From NCBI RefSeq assembly GCF_012584455.1, contig NZ_JABAEB010000002.1, forward strand, positions 455,412 through 519,411: a stretch of DNA of 64,000 nucleotides, written 5' to 3'. The position numbers were made by a program, and so were the translations under genes. Under the pieces are notes generated by a model. That model ran no database searches. It was not told the DNA's origin and saw only the letters and a program-made list of their open reading frames with translations. Positions 46,067 through 54,383 of this stretch are shown here, piece by piece; position 1 is the stretch's first letter, and each line of letters begins with the position of its first letter. Source of the stretch: Shewanella oncorhynchi (GTDB taxonomy: Bacteria > Pseudomonadota > Gammaproteobacteria > Enterobacterales > Shewanellaceae).

Positions 46067-47830
46067 GTGTCACACTCAGCTCATTTGTTTTCCCTAAGAA
46101 TCGCCCACGCACTCACAGAAGCTTGCGTGAAGGATAAGTATTCGTTTAAACGTTTTGGGCAAGATCTTCTTGCAGGTCTCACTGTCGGCATTATTGCCAT
46201 ACCGTTAGCAATGGCATTAGCCATTGCCAGTGGAGTTGCACCTCAATACGGTTTATACACTGCGATTGTCGGCGGTTTTATTATCGCCATATCTGGCGGC
46301 TCACGTTATAGCGTGTCAGGCCCGACAGCGGCATTCGTAGTATTGCTCTATCCGATAGCCCAACAGTTTGGTTTAGCAGGATTATTAATCGCGACTGTGA
46401 TGTCCGGAATGATACTCGTCGGCATGGCAATGCTGCGACTTGGCCGATTAATTTTGTATATCCCTGAATCCGTTACCTTAGGCTTTACCGCGGGGATAGG
46501 TGTCGTCATCGCTACCTTGCAGCTCAAAGATTTTTTCGGACTCGATATAGCCCAGATGCCAGAGCAATATCTGGCTAAGTTGATGACATTAGCTCAAGCC
46601 CTACCCTCGGTGCATTTACCTAGCCTACTGGTAGCATCCGCGACCTTAGCGACTATGCTACTTTGGCCAAAACTCAAAACACCCGTGCCAGCGCACCTTC
46701 CAGCTATTATACTCGGCACTATGTTCGCCTTGGTTCTCAATGCCATGGGTGCAGATATAGAAACCATAGGAACCCGTTTTCACTATCAACTGAGTGATGG
46801 CACCACAGGCATGGGAATTCCTGCCGTATTACCCAGTTTCGAATGGCCTTGGCTGCAAGCTGGCGCGAATGGCCAAGCCTTTCAGTTTAATCTCGCGACC
46901 TTTCAAGCCTTATTACCAGCCGCCTTTGCCATTGCCATGTTAGGTGCAATTGAATCGCTACTTTGTGCAGTGGTGCTCGATGGCATGACAGGTAAACGTC
47001 ACAGTGCCAACAGTGAATTACTAGGGCAAGGTATAGGTAATATCATCACGCCGTTTTTTGGTGGTATTCCGGCAACGGCAGCAATTGCCCGTAGCGCGGC
47101 AAACGTCAAAGCGGGAGCTCAGAGCCCGATAGCGGCCATGATCCACGCCATAGTAGTCTTAATTGGTTTAGTCGCCTTAGCGGGCGTATTAGCTTATTTG
47201 CCCATGTCAGCCATGGCAGCCCTGCTACTTGTTGTGGCTTGGAACATGAGTGAAGCCCACAAGGCACTACATTTAATTAAAACTGCGCCCACCAGCGATA
47301 TCATGGTTTTTGTCAGTTGTTTTTCATTAACGGTTATTTTCGACATGGTGATAGCCATCAGTGTGGGAATTATCCTTGCTGCCTTACTGTTTATGAAAGA
47401 AATTGCCGAGATGACAAAGCTTTACGATATCAGCACCAACAAGCGTTATGTGGATCAAGAGCTACCTGCCGATTGGGCTGTCCTTAAAATTAACGGGCCG
47501 CTATTCTTCGCTGCTGCTGACCGCATTTTCTCCGAAATCGCGAGTCTCACCGAAGATAAACAAGTGATAGTGCTTTATCTCGATGGAGTATCTATTCTGG
47601 ATGCGGGAGGATTAGCCGCACTGACGAAGCTGATTGAAAAATGCAAAGCGAATAAGACTAAGCTCATTATCGCCGATCTGCAGTTCCAGCCCATCCGAAC
47701 ACTGGCGAGAGCGAAGATCCAGCCAATTGAAGGTGTATTGAAGTTTTACTCGACCCTACGTGAGGCAATGACAGAAGCGCCAGTTATCACTCAGCAAACT
47801 GAAATCACTGCGGAGAAGCAGACACAGTAA
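46067..47830 (+). CDS. SulP-family anion transporter with STAS domain
   Basis: The roughly 587-residue inner-membrane protein has about 12-14 helices and a C-terminal cytoplasmic STAS domain (about the last 110 residues, with YLDGVSILDAGGLAAL). The SulP signature AIPLAMALAIASGVAPQYGLY is split across the first helices. Family members carry sulfate, bicarbonate, dicarboxylates or other anions; the substrate is not clear here. No ATG exists at the N-terminus. Candidates are TTG 46037, GTG 46067 (GGGA upstream, chosen) and TTG 46085. A terminator follows. Confidence 0.9.
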   Translation: MSHSAHLFSLRIAHALTEACVKDKYSFKRFGQDLLAGLTVGIIAIPLAMALAIASGVAPQYGLYTAIVGGFIIAISGGSRYSVSGPTAAFVVLLYPIAQQFGLAGLLIATVMSGMILVGMAMLRLGRLILYIPESVTLGFTAGIGVVIATLQLKDFFGLDIAQMPEQYLAKLMTLAQALPSVHLPSLLVASATLATMLLWPKLKTPVPAHLPAIILGTMFALVLNAMGADIETIGTRFHYQLSDGTTGMGIPAVLPSFEWPWLQAGANGQAFQFNLATFQALLPAAFAIAMLGAIESLLCAVVLDGMTGKRHSANSELLGQGIGNIITPFFGGIPATAAIARSAANVKAGAQSPIAAMIHAIVVLIGLVALAGVLAYLPMSAMAALLLVVAWNMSEAHKALHLIKTAPTSDIMVFVSCFSLTVIFDMVIAISVGIILAALLFMKEIAEMTKLYDISTNKRYVDQELPADWAVLKINGPLFFAAADRIFSEIASLTEDKQVIVLYLDGVSILDAGGLAALTKLIEKCKANKTKLIIADLQFQPIRTLARAKIQPIEGVLKFYSTLREAMTEAPVITQQTEITAEKQTQ

Positions 47831-47873
47831 ACCAGTAGCACGATCTCAGGGCTTAATGTTGCTGACTTATCTC

Positions 47874-47903
47874 AAAGGCCAACCTCAGTGTTGGTCTTTT
47901 TTA
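47874..47903 (+). terminator. Terminator of the SulP gene
   Basis: AAAGGCCAAC pairs with GTTGGTCTTT (one G-U pair) around a six-base loop, followed by T residues. Confidence 0.85.
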
Positions 47904-48098
47904 TTGCTCCATCACCTCACCTATTCATCGCCGCGAAAGACGTTTTTTCACACGCAAAAACGGGCAGAAATCGCTAGGATCATGGTATTATTCAGCGCCA
48001 TGATGCTAGCTACCGATGACGGCTAGACAAGCATCAACTGTACCTAGACCTGAAACAAGGTCAAAATATAATTAAAATTAGTGAGTTAAGGAGTTATC

Positions 48099-48590
48099 AT
48101 GCAAGCCCTTGTTGCTGTTGTTATGGGTTCTAAAAGTGATTGGCCCACGATGGAAGCCGCCGCTGAGATAATGGATAAACTGCAAGTGCCTTATCATGTT
48201 GAAGTGGTTTCCGCCCATAGAACGCCAGATAAACTCATGGAGTTTGCAGCCTCTGCCGCCGAACGTGGTTTTAAAATCATCATTGGTGGCGCCGGTGGTG
48301 CAGCGCACTTACCCGGTATGATCGCCTCTAAAACTCGCTTACCCGTATTAGGTGTACCAGTCCAAAGTAAAGCCCTGTCAGGTATGGATAGCTTATTGTC
48401 TATCGTTCAAATGCCAAAAGGCATCGCCGTCGGCACCTTAGCCATAGGTACAGCGGGCGCATTCAATGCGGGATTATTGGCCTGCCAAATCCTTGCGAAT
48501 AACGATACAGAATTAGCGGCTCGTGTTGACGCTTTCAGAGAAGAACAGACCCGTGCGGTACTGGACAATCCAGACCCGAGGGAAGTCTAA
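48099..48590 (+). CDS. purE: N5-carboxyaminoimidazole ribonucleotide mutase
   Basis: The 163-residue class I PurE converts N5-CAIR to CAIR in purine synthesis. [10 protein letters not shown] binds substrate, SAHRTP carries the catalytic histidine, and [12 protein letters not shown] is the central signature. AAGGAG precedes the ATG. The stop overlaps the purK start by one base (TAATG), so the pair is translationally coupled. Confidence 0.97.
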   Translation: MQALVAVVMGSKSDWPTMEAAAEIMDKLQVPYHVEVVSAHRTPDKLMEFAASAAERGFKIIIGGAGGAAHLPGMIASKTRLPVLGVPVQSKALSGMDSLLSIVQMPKGIAVGTLAIGTAGAFNAGLLACQILANNDTELAARVDAFREEQTRAVLDNPDPREV

Positions 48591-49693
48591 TGACCCAGAC
48601 AAACACTAAACCTAAGGTTTGGGTATTAGGTAATGGTCAGCTGGGCGCCATGTTGACCCACGCTGGTGAGCCATTAGCGATTGAAGTTAACGCCGTCGAT
48701 ATCATGACGCCTACGGATGACATTCTACCACTCGCGCCCCACGACATTATTACCGCCGAGCGCGAACAGTGGCCAGAGTCCGCCCTGAGTTTACAACTCA
48801 GCTCACACCCCCATTTTGTTAATGGTCCGGTATTTAGCCGTTTAGCCGACCGTTTTAGCCAAAAAAGTCTACTCGACCAGCTCAGTGTTCCCACAGCGCC
48901 TTGGACCTTAGTTGACGATAACACCCAAGTCGATACCCTGTATCAGCACTATGGTCCTAGAGTCTTGATGAAACGCCGTACTGGGGGTTATGACGGTAAA
49001 GGTCAACATTGGCTAAAAGAAGCCGAAGCGGGTGATATTCCAAACGATTGGCGTAACCTTGCGATTGCTGAGCAAGCGATTAATTTTGATGAAGAAGTAT
49101 CATTGGTTGGCGTGCGTACTCGCAAAGGCGAATGTGTGTTTTATCCGCTGACGCTGAACTTGCATCAGGACGGCATTTTAATGGCGTCGATTTCGCCACT
49201 GGCACGCTTAAGCCCCTTACAAGCCCAAGCCGAAGCTATGCTCAGCGCCATTATGCACGAGCTTGAATACGTTGGCGTGATGGCGATGGAATGCTTCCGT
49301 GTTGGTGATGAGTTATTGGTGAATGAGCTGGCGCCGCGAGTGCACAACTCTGGCCATTGGACTCAAGCCGGAACCCATATGGATCAATTCCAGCTGCATC
49401 TTAGAGCACTTTGCGGAATTGCGATCCCACAGCCACAAGTGAATTTTCAGTGTGTTATGGTCAACCTTATCGGTATCGATAATGACCCTCGCTGGTTAAG
49501 TTTGCCCAATGCTGAGTTGTACTGGTACAACAAAGAAGTTCGCCCGGGTCGTAAAGTCGGACATTTAAACCTATCAGTGCCAAATCAAACTGTGCTCAAC
49601 CAGAGCATAGCCGCACTGCAAACTTGGATGCCAATCCAATACCAAGCACCATTAGCTTGGATATTGGCCGAATACGCAGAAAATTCGCGTTAA
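48590..49693 (+). CDS. purK: N5-carboxyaminoimidazole ribonucleotide synthase
   Basis: The 367-residue ATP-grasp enzyme makes N5-CAIR from AIR, ATP and bicarbonate. The N-terminus VWVLGNGQLGAML, the KRRTGGYDGKGQ loop and the metal-binding NELAPRVHNSGHWT motif are all present. It supplies the substrate for PurE and is coupled to it. A hairpin follows the gene. Confidence 0.97.
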   Translation: MTQTNTKPKVWVLGNGQLGAMLTHAGEPLAIEVNAVDIMTPTDDILPLAPHDIITAEREQWPESALSLQLSSHPHFVNGPVFSRLADRFSQKSLLDQLSVPTAPWTLVDDNTQVDTLYQHYGPRVLMKRRTGGYDGKGQHWLKEAEAGDIPNDWRNLAIAEQAINFDEEVSLVGVRTRKGECVFYPLTLNLHQDGILMASISPLARLSPLQAQAEAMLSAIMHELEYVGVMAMECFRVGDELLVNELAPRVHNSGHWTQAGTHMDQFQLHLRALCGIAIPQPQVNFQCVMVNLIGIDNDPRWLSLPNAELYWYNKEVRPGRKVGHLNLSVPNQTVLNQSIAALQTWMPIQYQAPLAWILAEYAENSR

Positions 49694-49715
49694 TTCAGTA
49701 TTTAGTACCAAAATC

Positions 49716-49749
49716 ACTGATATGAAATTGTTCACAGTTTCATATCAGT
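49716..49749 (+). terminator. Hairpin after purEK
   Basis: ACTGATATGAAA pairs perfectly with TTTCATATCAGT around a ten-base loop, followed by a T-rich but interrupted tail. It is a likely terminator. Confidence 0.65.
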
Positions 49750-49856
49750 TTATATTTCAATTTTCGTTATATACTTAACTGAACTCAGTGTGAATACGTT
49801 AGTGATGTATAGCATTCAATGATTACTAGCAATGACACAGATAAAGGAATAGTCGA

Positions 49857-51110
49857 GTGAAATTAAGGGATAATTTCAAACGTAAGACCATAGATCGCTT
49901 AGATTATCGCTATCATCTGCTACTGCTTATAGTGCCGATATGTCTATTCATCCTGCTGTTTATCTTTAATGCACCCACAGAAAATTGGACTATCCTGCCC
50001 TTACTGTTTGTTTGCATCATTTATATTTTTGCCTACAGCCTAATTTACTATTTGCATCAGGGTCGTTTAACTCGACTATGGCAGCATTTAGAGCAAGTCG
50101 TCACCATCAACGATGCCATCTATGAACTCGCCCATCTCTCGAGCCATTATAAAAATGAGCATGCCTTTCTGGACGCCTTACTCAATAAAGCCGTGTACGT
50201 GATTAATGGTGCCGAAATGGGCAGCATCATTAAAATCAACGAGGTGAATAATAAACTGTATTTTGAATCTGTCGTGGGGCTCGATTTAGCAAAGCTCAGA
50301 CAACTGGATTTTACCTTAGAGCAAACTTTTGAATATCGACTCACTGAAGGGAGATGCGATCAAGTGGTGGTCATCAATGATATGAAGAATATCAATGCGG
50401 CTAGCACCTTAACGGAAGATGATCAAAAAGTGTTACTCTCAGTGTCGAAGCAGCCGATACGCTCAACCCTGTCTAGCCCTATTCGTATTGATGGCAAACT
50501 GTATGCCATGCTCAATCTCGATAGCAGTAGCCTTGGCGCCTTTAGCGATTACGACCGCAATCTTGTCTCTATCCTAACTCACGAAGCTAGCAATGCCATT
50601 GCGCTCTATCAGAAGTCACTGCAGATCACTAAACTCGCCAATTTTGATCCATTAACAGGACTTTATAATCGAAAGAATTTTGAAGATGAACTGCACCACT
50701 GGCAGCACAAACCTCACTTAGGCAGTTTTTTAATTATTATCGATATGGACAATCTCAAGTCCATTAATGATGCCTATGGGCACCAGATGGGTGATGTTGC
50801 CATCAAGCGAACAGCCACCGCCATGCTCACCTATTGGCAAAATAAAGGCATTATTTCCCGTTTTGGTGGCGATGAGTTTGTCGCTTTATGCCATGGGCCG
50901 TTAGCTCAAATTGAACAGGACTTAGATGATATGCGCAAAACCTTGAATCAAGGTTCAGAGCTTAGCCTAGGTTTTAGTTTTGGTATTGCCCCCTTCGAAG
51001 CCGATTGGTATCAATCCTTTAAGACTGCAGATCATGCTATGTATGAGCAAAAGCGTGCGAAGAAAAAAGCCATTCAGGCATTAGAAACCTTCGCAGTGAA
51101 AGCGCAATAA
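49857..51110 (+). CDS. GAF-GGDEF diguanylate cyclase, membrane-bound
   Basis: The 417-residue protein starts at GTG 49857 with AAAGGAA upstream. Two membrane helices lie at about 20-38 and 45-66. A GAF-like sensor spans about 95-255. The GGDEF domain is at about 260-405 with DPLTGLYNR at its start and an intact GGDEF at 337-341, so it should make cyclic di-GMP. No RxxD inhibitory site is seen upstream of the motif, so it may escape product inhibition. The signal is unknown. It stands alone after purK. Confidence 0.9.
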   Translation: MKLRDNFKRKTIDRLDYRYHLLLLIVPICLFILLFIFNAPTENWTILPLLFVCIIYIFAYSLIYYLHQGRLTRLWQHLEQVVTINDAIYELAHLSSHYKNEHAFLDALLNKAVYVINGAEMGSIIKINEVNNKLYFESVVGLDLAKLRQLDFTLEQTFEYRLTEGRCDQVVVINDMKNINAASTLTEDDQKVLLSVSKQPIRSTLSSPIRIDGKLYAMLNLDSSSLGAFSDYDRNLVSILTHEASNAIALYQKSLQITKLANFDPLTGLYNRKNFEDELHHWQHKPHLGSFLIIIDMDNLKSINDAYGHQMGDVAIKRTATAMLTYWQNKGIISRFGGDEFVALCHGPLAQIEQDLDDMRKTLNQGSELSLGFSFGIAPFEADWYQSFKTADHAMYEQKRAKKKAIQALETFAVKAQ

Positions 51111-51207
51111 ATCAATTGAAGTCAGTTGCTGCAGCCGATGTCAAAAGGCTAATATCAACAATCAGTAAGCGTCGGAGTTGAATATCTGAGTTTAAGATTT
51201 GAGTTTA

Positions 51208-51232
51208 CTATCTCGATTAGCTATCTCGATTA
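51208..51232. repeat. Short tandem repeat, two 13-bp units
   Basis: CTATCTCGATTA occurs twice with a 13-base period in the spacer between the GGDEF gene and the transglycosylase-like gene. A similar AATATCT pair flanks it. It is most likely slippage in non-coding sequence. Confidence 0.7.
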
Positions 51233-51303
51233 AATATCTAAATTGAACACCGACAGTCAGCCATTATCACTTAAGTGGCTGACAATGATATAAAAACGTA
51301 ATC

Positions 51304-51930
51304 TTAACCCAAAAATAAACGCCACAGCCAAGATGAATCTAAATCTTCTTGGCAGGTTTTATATTGAGCCGCGTAGCGTTTCGACCTCGCATCCACCTTG
51401 TTCGCCACTTTCACTAACCACGCCTTAGATTTATAACTGCCACGGCGATAACCGCCCCAGCCCTCGTGATAATTAAGATACTGCGCCCGCGCATCCCATT
51501 TAGATACGCCATTTATCTTATGGGTTTTACTAATAAACCAGCCCATAAAATCCAAGGCATCATCGAAATCACTGCGGCTCGACCAACTGTTTCCCGTCTC
51601 ACGCACATAATCATCCCACGTCATGGTCTTAGCCTGCGCATAACCATAAGCATCACTGGCACGGCCAATAGGGATAAAACCTAAAAAGTATTCCATCGGT
51701 GGCGCGGCATTGTGCTTGAATGAGCTCTCTTGATACATCATAGCTAACGGCACATGCACTGGCACACCCCATTTATCACGGACATCTTTAGCGGCATCGT
51801 ACCAATCTCGGTGTTCTTGAAATATCTCACACAAATTTTCGGGAGACTTAGGCGGAGATGTCGCGCAACCTGACAAGATGCCGAGACTTGCGCAGAGTAA
51901 GATAACGGAGGATTTATTCATTAATATCAT
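51304..51930 (-). CDS. Lytic transglycosylase-like (SLT fold) lipoprotein
   Basis: The approximately 208-residue lipoprotein has a signal ending in the lipobox LSGC. The lysozyme-like part has the catalytic glutamate in MMYQESSFKHN, the GYAQAKTMTWDDY segment and YLNYHEGWGGY, the order seen in SLT-type enzymes that cut peptidoglycan between MurNAc and GlcNAc. Starts at 51957, 51930 and 51921 are all possible; none has a good ribosome site, and I use 51930. It lies apart from gshA and the following lipoprotein, with about 150 bases between. Confidence 0.82.
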   Translation of the reverse strand: MILMNKSSVILLCASLGILSGCATSPPKSPENLCEIFQEHRDWYDAAKDVRDKWGVPVHVPLAMMYQESSFKHNAAPPMEYFLGFIPIGRASDAYGYAQAKTMTWDDYVRETGNSWSSRSDFDDALDFMGWFISKTHKINGVSKWDARAQYLNYHEGWGGYRRGSYKSKAWLVKVANKVDARSKRYAAQYKTCQEDLDSSWLWRLFLG

Positions 51931-52087
51931 GTTCTTTGGAGAGTTAGCTCGCGCCATGATGTCATAGACTCAGGCTGAGGCAAGCATAAAAAGCCTTTTT
52001 GCGCTTAGAAGATCTCAACGCTAGGGGCTAAATCAATATGACTTAAATCGTATGTTGCTGGCTTACCACTTGAACTTAACACTTTGG

Positions 52088-52552
52088 CTATTTCGTTTCG
52101 GGACTCAGCTCAAACTGACACTCATGATCTTCTTGCTGCCACACGCCGGGTTCCCAATACGCAGTGTCTTTACCCATATAGCGCTTATCGGTGTGAAATA
52201 ACGCACCGATATGATAACGCTGATGACTTTCGACATTGAGCTTGAATACTTTGGGTGTCCGCGCGGCAAGCGTGACTGACAAACTTGGATCATCAATCAG
52301 CTCCGCAACGGTAAATTCATATTCGCCAGGCGCTAACTGATAATTAGGCTTAGAAACGACTGCCTGCCCGTTTAAATGGGTCACCACAACTCGATACCAG
52401 TGAGTACTGGCATCGGGCTGCAAATAACCCGACACAGTACCACAGCCCAGTGGGTCTTCAGGTGACGCGGCGCAGCCAGATAACAAGGCACTGAACACAA
52501 TCAAAGCTGCGCGGGCACGTAGGCCAGTGAAAGAGAATAACCCCTCTTTCAC
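52088..52552 (-). CDS. Conserved lipoprotein of unknown function, coupled to gshA
   Basis: The 154-residue product starts at GTG 52552 with GGAG seven bases upstream. It has a lipobox LLSGC at about residue 27. The mature part is predicted mostly beta, with three cysteines (the lipidated one, one in DPLGCGTV and one near the end in HECQFE), so a single disulfide is possible. It overlaps the gshA stop by four bases (GTGA). I do not recognise a family. The overlap says it is translated with gshA but gives no clue to function. Confidence 0.75.
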   Translation of the reverse strand: MKEGLFSFTGLRARAALIVFSALLSGCAASPEDPLGCGTVSGYLQPDASTHWYRVVVTHLNGQAVVSKPNYQLAPGEYEFTVAELIDDPSLSVTLAARTPKVFKLNVESHQRYHIGALFHTDKRYMGKDTAYWEPGVWQQEDHECQFELSPETK

Positions 52553-54120
52553 GGCTTCACTCCAAAGTAATCTTCCAGATAATCATCGAATGAAACTGCA
52601 CTCTGCGCCGCCTCTAGTTCAGCTTGCTTGTTAAGCGAACTGGATGCTTCAGCTTGATACTGCGCTATGGTCTCGCTCGACAAGGGATAATCGATAAAGT
52701 ATTGGTAGTATTGCTGCGCTAACGTCATTACCCACTGACCATGATCTTGGCCCTTGTTGATCACGTTTTGAAGTACTTGTCCCGACAGGGTTAAATTCGG
52801 ATCTTCAGCCGCTTTACGCCAATGGGCCAAAGCCACTTGATAATCCGTCCCCTCACCATCGAGCAATACAGCCAAAGGTTGCAAGGCATCAAACAACTCT
52901 TCTAACCAAGATTTAAGCGAACGTGAACCGTCTGCAGTTAATAACTCAAGCCCTGGTTTACGGCCTTCAAGCACCACAGCTTTAAGATTTGCGCTTAATC
53001 TCGCCTCTTCGCTCGCCTCAGACTTAGGCGACTGCGTTAATAAACAATAGAGTAAGAATAAATCGAGGAAACGCACTTGTGTCGCCTCAATGCCAACTGG
53101 GCTAAATGGATTAACATCCAGCGCTCTCACTTCAATGTATTCCACCCCAGCACGGGCCAAAGCTTCAGACGGTTTCTCGCCACTACGTGTGACCCGTTTC
53201 GCACGGATTGGCGAGTAGAACTCGTTTTCAATCTGCAATACATTGGCATTAAGTTGACGATACTCACCATCGACTTTAACGCCGATATTCGCAAAGTTTG
53301 CTGAAGGCATTTTAGTGGCAGCATTCACGCCAGCCAGATACTCAGGCAAAGAGTTATAGCTGATATTTAGATCTTCTTGCTCTTTGTTGGTGTAGCCTAA
53401 ATCACTCATACGCAACGAAGTAGCATAGGGCAGATACAGAGTTCCATGGCCCGTTTTTTCAAACTTGAGGTCGGTTTTTTGATCTTTAATGAAGGAGCTA
53501 CATAACGCTGGCGAGGCACCAAATAAATAAGGTAGTACCCACACTAAACGGCGATAGTTACGGATCAAGCCGAAATAGGATTCGGAAATAAAATCATCGT
53601 AAGTTAACTCTTTATCACTTAACTCATACAGGCTTTGCCATAATTCTTGCGATACCGAAAAGTTAAAGTGCACCCCAGAGATGATCTGCATCAGGGCACC
53701 ATAACGATAGGTTAACCCCTTACGATACAAGGTTTTCATCATGCCAGTATTCGATGAGCCATAGCGGGCAACGGGGATCTGTTGCTCATCTTTCACATAG
53801 CAAGGCATGCTCACGGGCCACAAACGCTGACCATTTAAGTGGCGCACGCTGAAGGCATGAGTCTCAGTTAACCCAGTGAGAAGTTGCTCAACATTGTGAT
53901 TTACTGGCGTAATAAACTCGAGCAAGGCTTCACTGTAATCCGTCGTAATACGTGAATGCATTAACGCCGAGCCTAAGGCTTCGGGATGCGAGTCTGTAGC
54001 GAGATAACCAAACTCATCAATCCGCAACGCCTCACGTTCTATGCCACGTAACATACCCAAGAGTGCGGTGCGCCCATTGGCGTCCGAGAGATGTTGTACT
54101 AATTCATTGAATGACTTCAA
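52549..54120 (-). CDS. gshA: Glutamate-cysteine ligase
   Basis: The enzyme makes gamma-glutamylcysteine, the first and rate-limiting step of glutathione synthesis. GIEREALRI, HPEALGSALMHSRITTDYSEALLEFITP and MPSANFANIGVK (read in pieces) match the E. coli-type GshA family. I choose TTG 54120 with GAGAAG upstream, which gives 523 residues, close to E. coli (518). The frame opens at 54249, but that start would lie only 20 bases from the M16 terminator, leaving little room for a promoter. It overlaps the next lipoprotein gene. Confidence 0.93.
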   Translation of the reverse strand: MKSFNELVQHLSDANGRTALLGMLRGIEREALRIDEFGYLATDSHPEALGSALMHSRITTDYSEALLEFITPVNHNVEQLLTGLTETHAFSVRHLNGQRLWPVSMPCYVKDEQQIPVARYGSSNTGMMKTLYRKGLTYRYGALMQIISGVHFNFSVSQELWQSLYELSDKELTYDDFISESYFGLIRNYRRLVWVLPYLFGASPALCSSFIKDQKTDLKFEKTGHGTLYLPYATSLRMSDLGYTNKEQEDLNISYNSLPEYLAGVNAATKMPSANFANIGVKVDGEYRQLNANVLQIENEFYSPIRAKRVTRSGEKPSEALARAGVEYIEVRALDVNPFSPVGIEATQVRFLDLFLLYCLLTQSPKSEASEEARLSANLKAVVLEGRKPGLELLTADGSRSLKSWLEELFDALQPLAVLLDGEGTDYQVALAHWRKAAEDPNLTLSGQVLQNVINKGQDHGQWVMTLAQQYYQYFIDYPLSSETIAQYQAEASSSLNKQAELEAAQSAVSFDDYLEDYFGVKP

Positions 54121-54263
54121 TTTGCGCTTCTCTAATTGGTGATTCGCTATCGCGACAAGGTTAACAGTCAGACCTTTATTTTGAGGCTTATCTTGCAAAA
54201 TATGCCTCAAAATAAATCTAAACCTGTCTGTGGGGCAAGCCAAATTCACACCTTGTATGATTA

Positions 54264-54299
54264 AAAGCAGACGGTGACAGCTAATGCTGTCACCGTCTT
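54264..54299 (-). terminator. Terminator after the M16 peptidase gene
   Basis: AGACGGTGACAGC pairs perfectly with GCTGTCACCGTCT around a TAAT loop. On the minus strand GCTTTT follows. The half sites resemble the LacI operators but are spaced by a loop, so I read this as a terminator only. Confidence 0.8.
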
Positions 54300-54383
54300 T
54301 CGATGTAAATCCGGTAAATATAGGGCAAATAGTCGTTAACTAATGCCCCCGTCTATCTACCTATATAAGGGCGAAATACTAAT

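Noticed and set aside
47930..48098. PurR box upstream of purE
   Set aside because: ACGCAAA near 47955 matches one half of the known palindrome but the other half is missing.
54269..54298. TGACAGC and GCTGTCA half sites that resemble the LacI operators
   Set aside because: The halves are spaced by a four-base loop and extended into a 13-pair stem with a T run, which is a terminator and not an operator.
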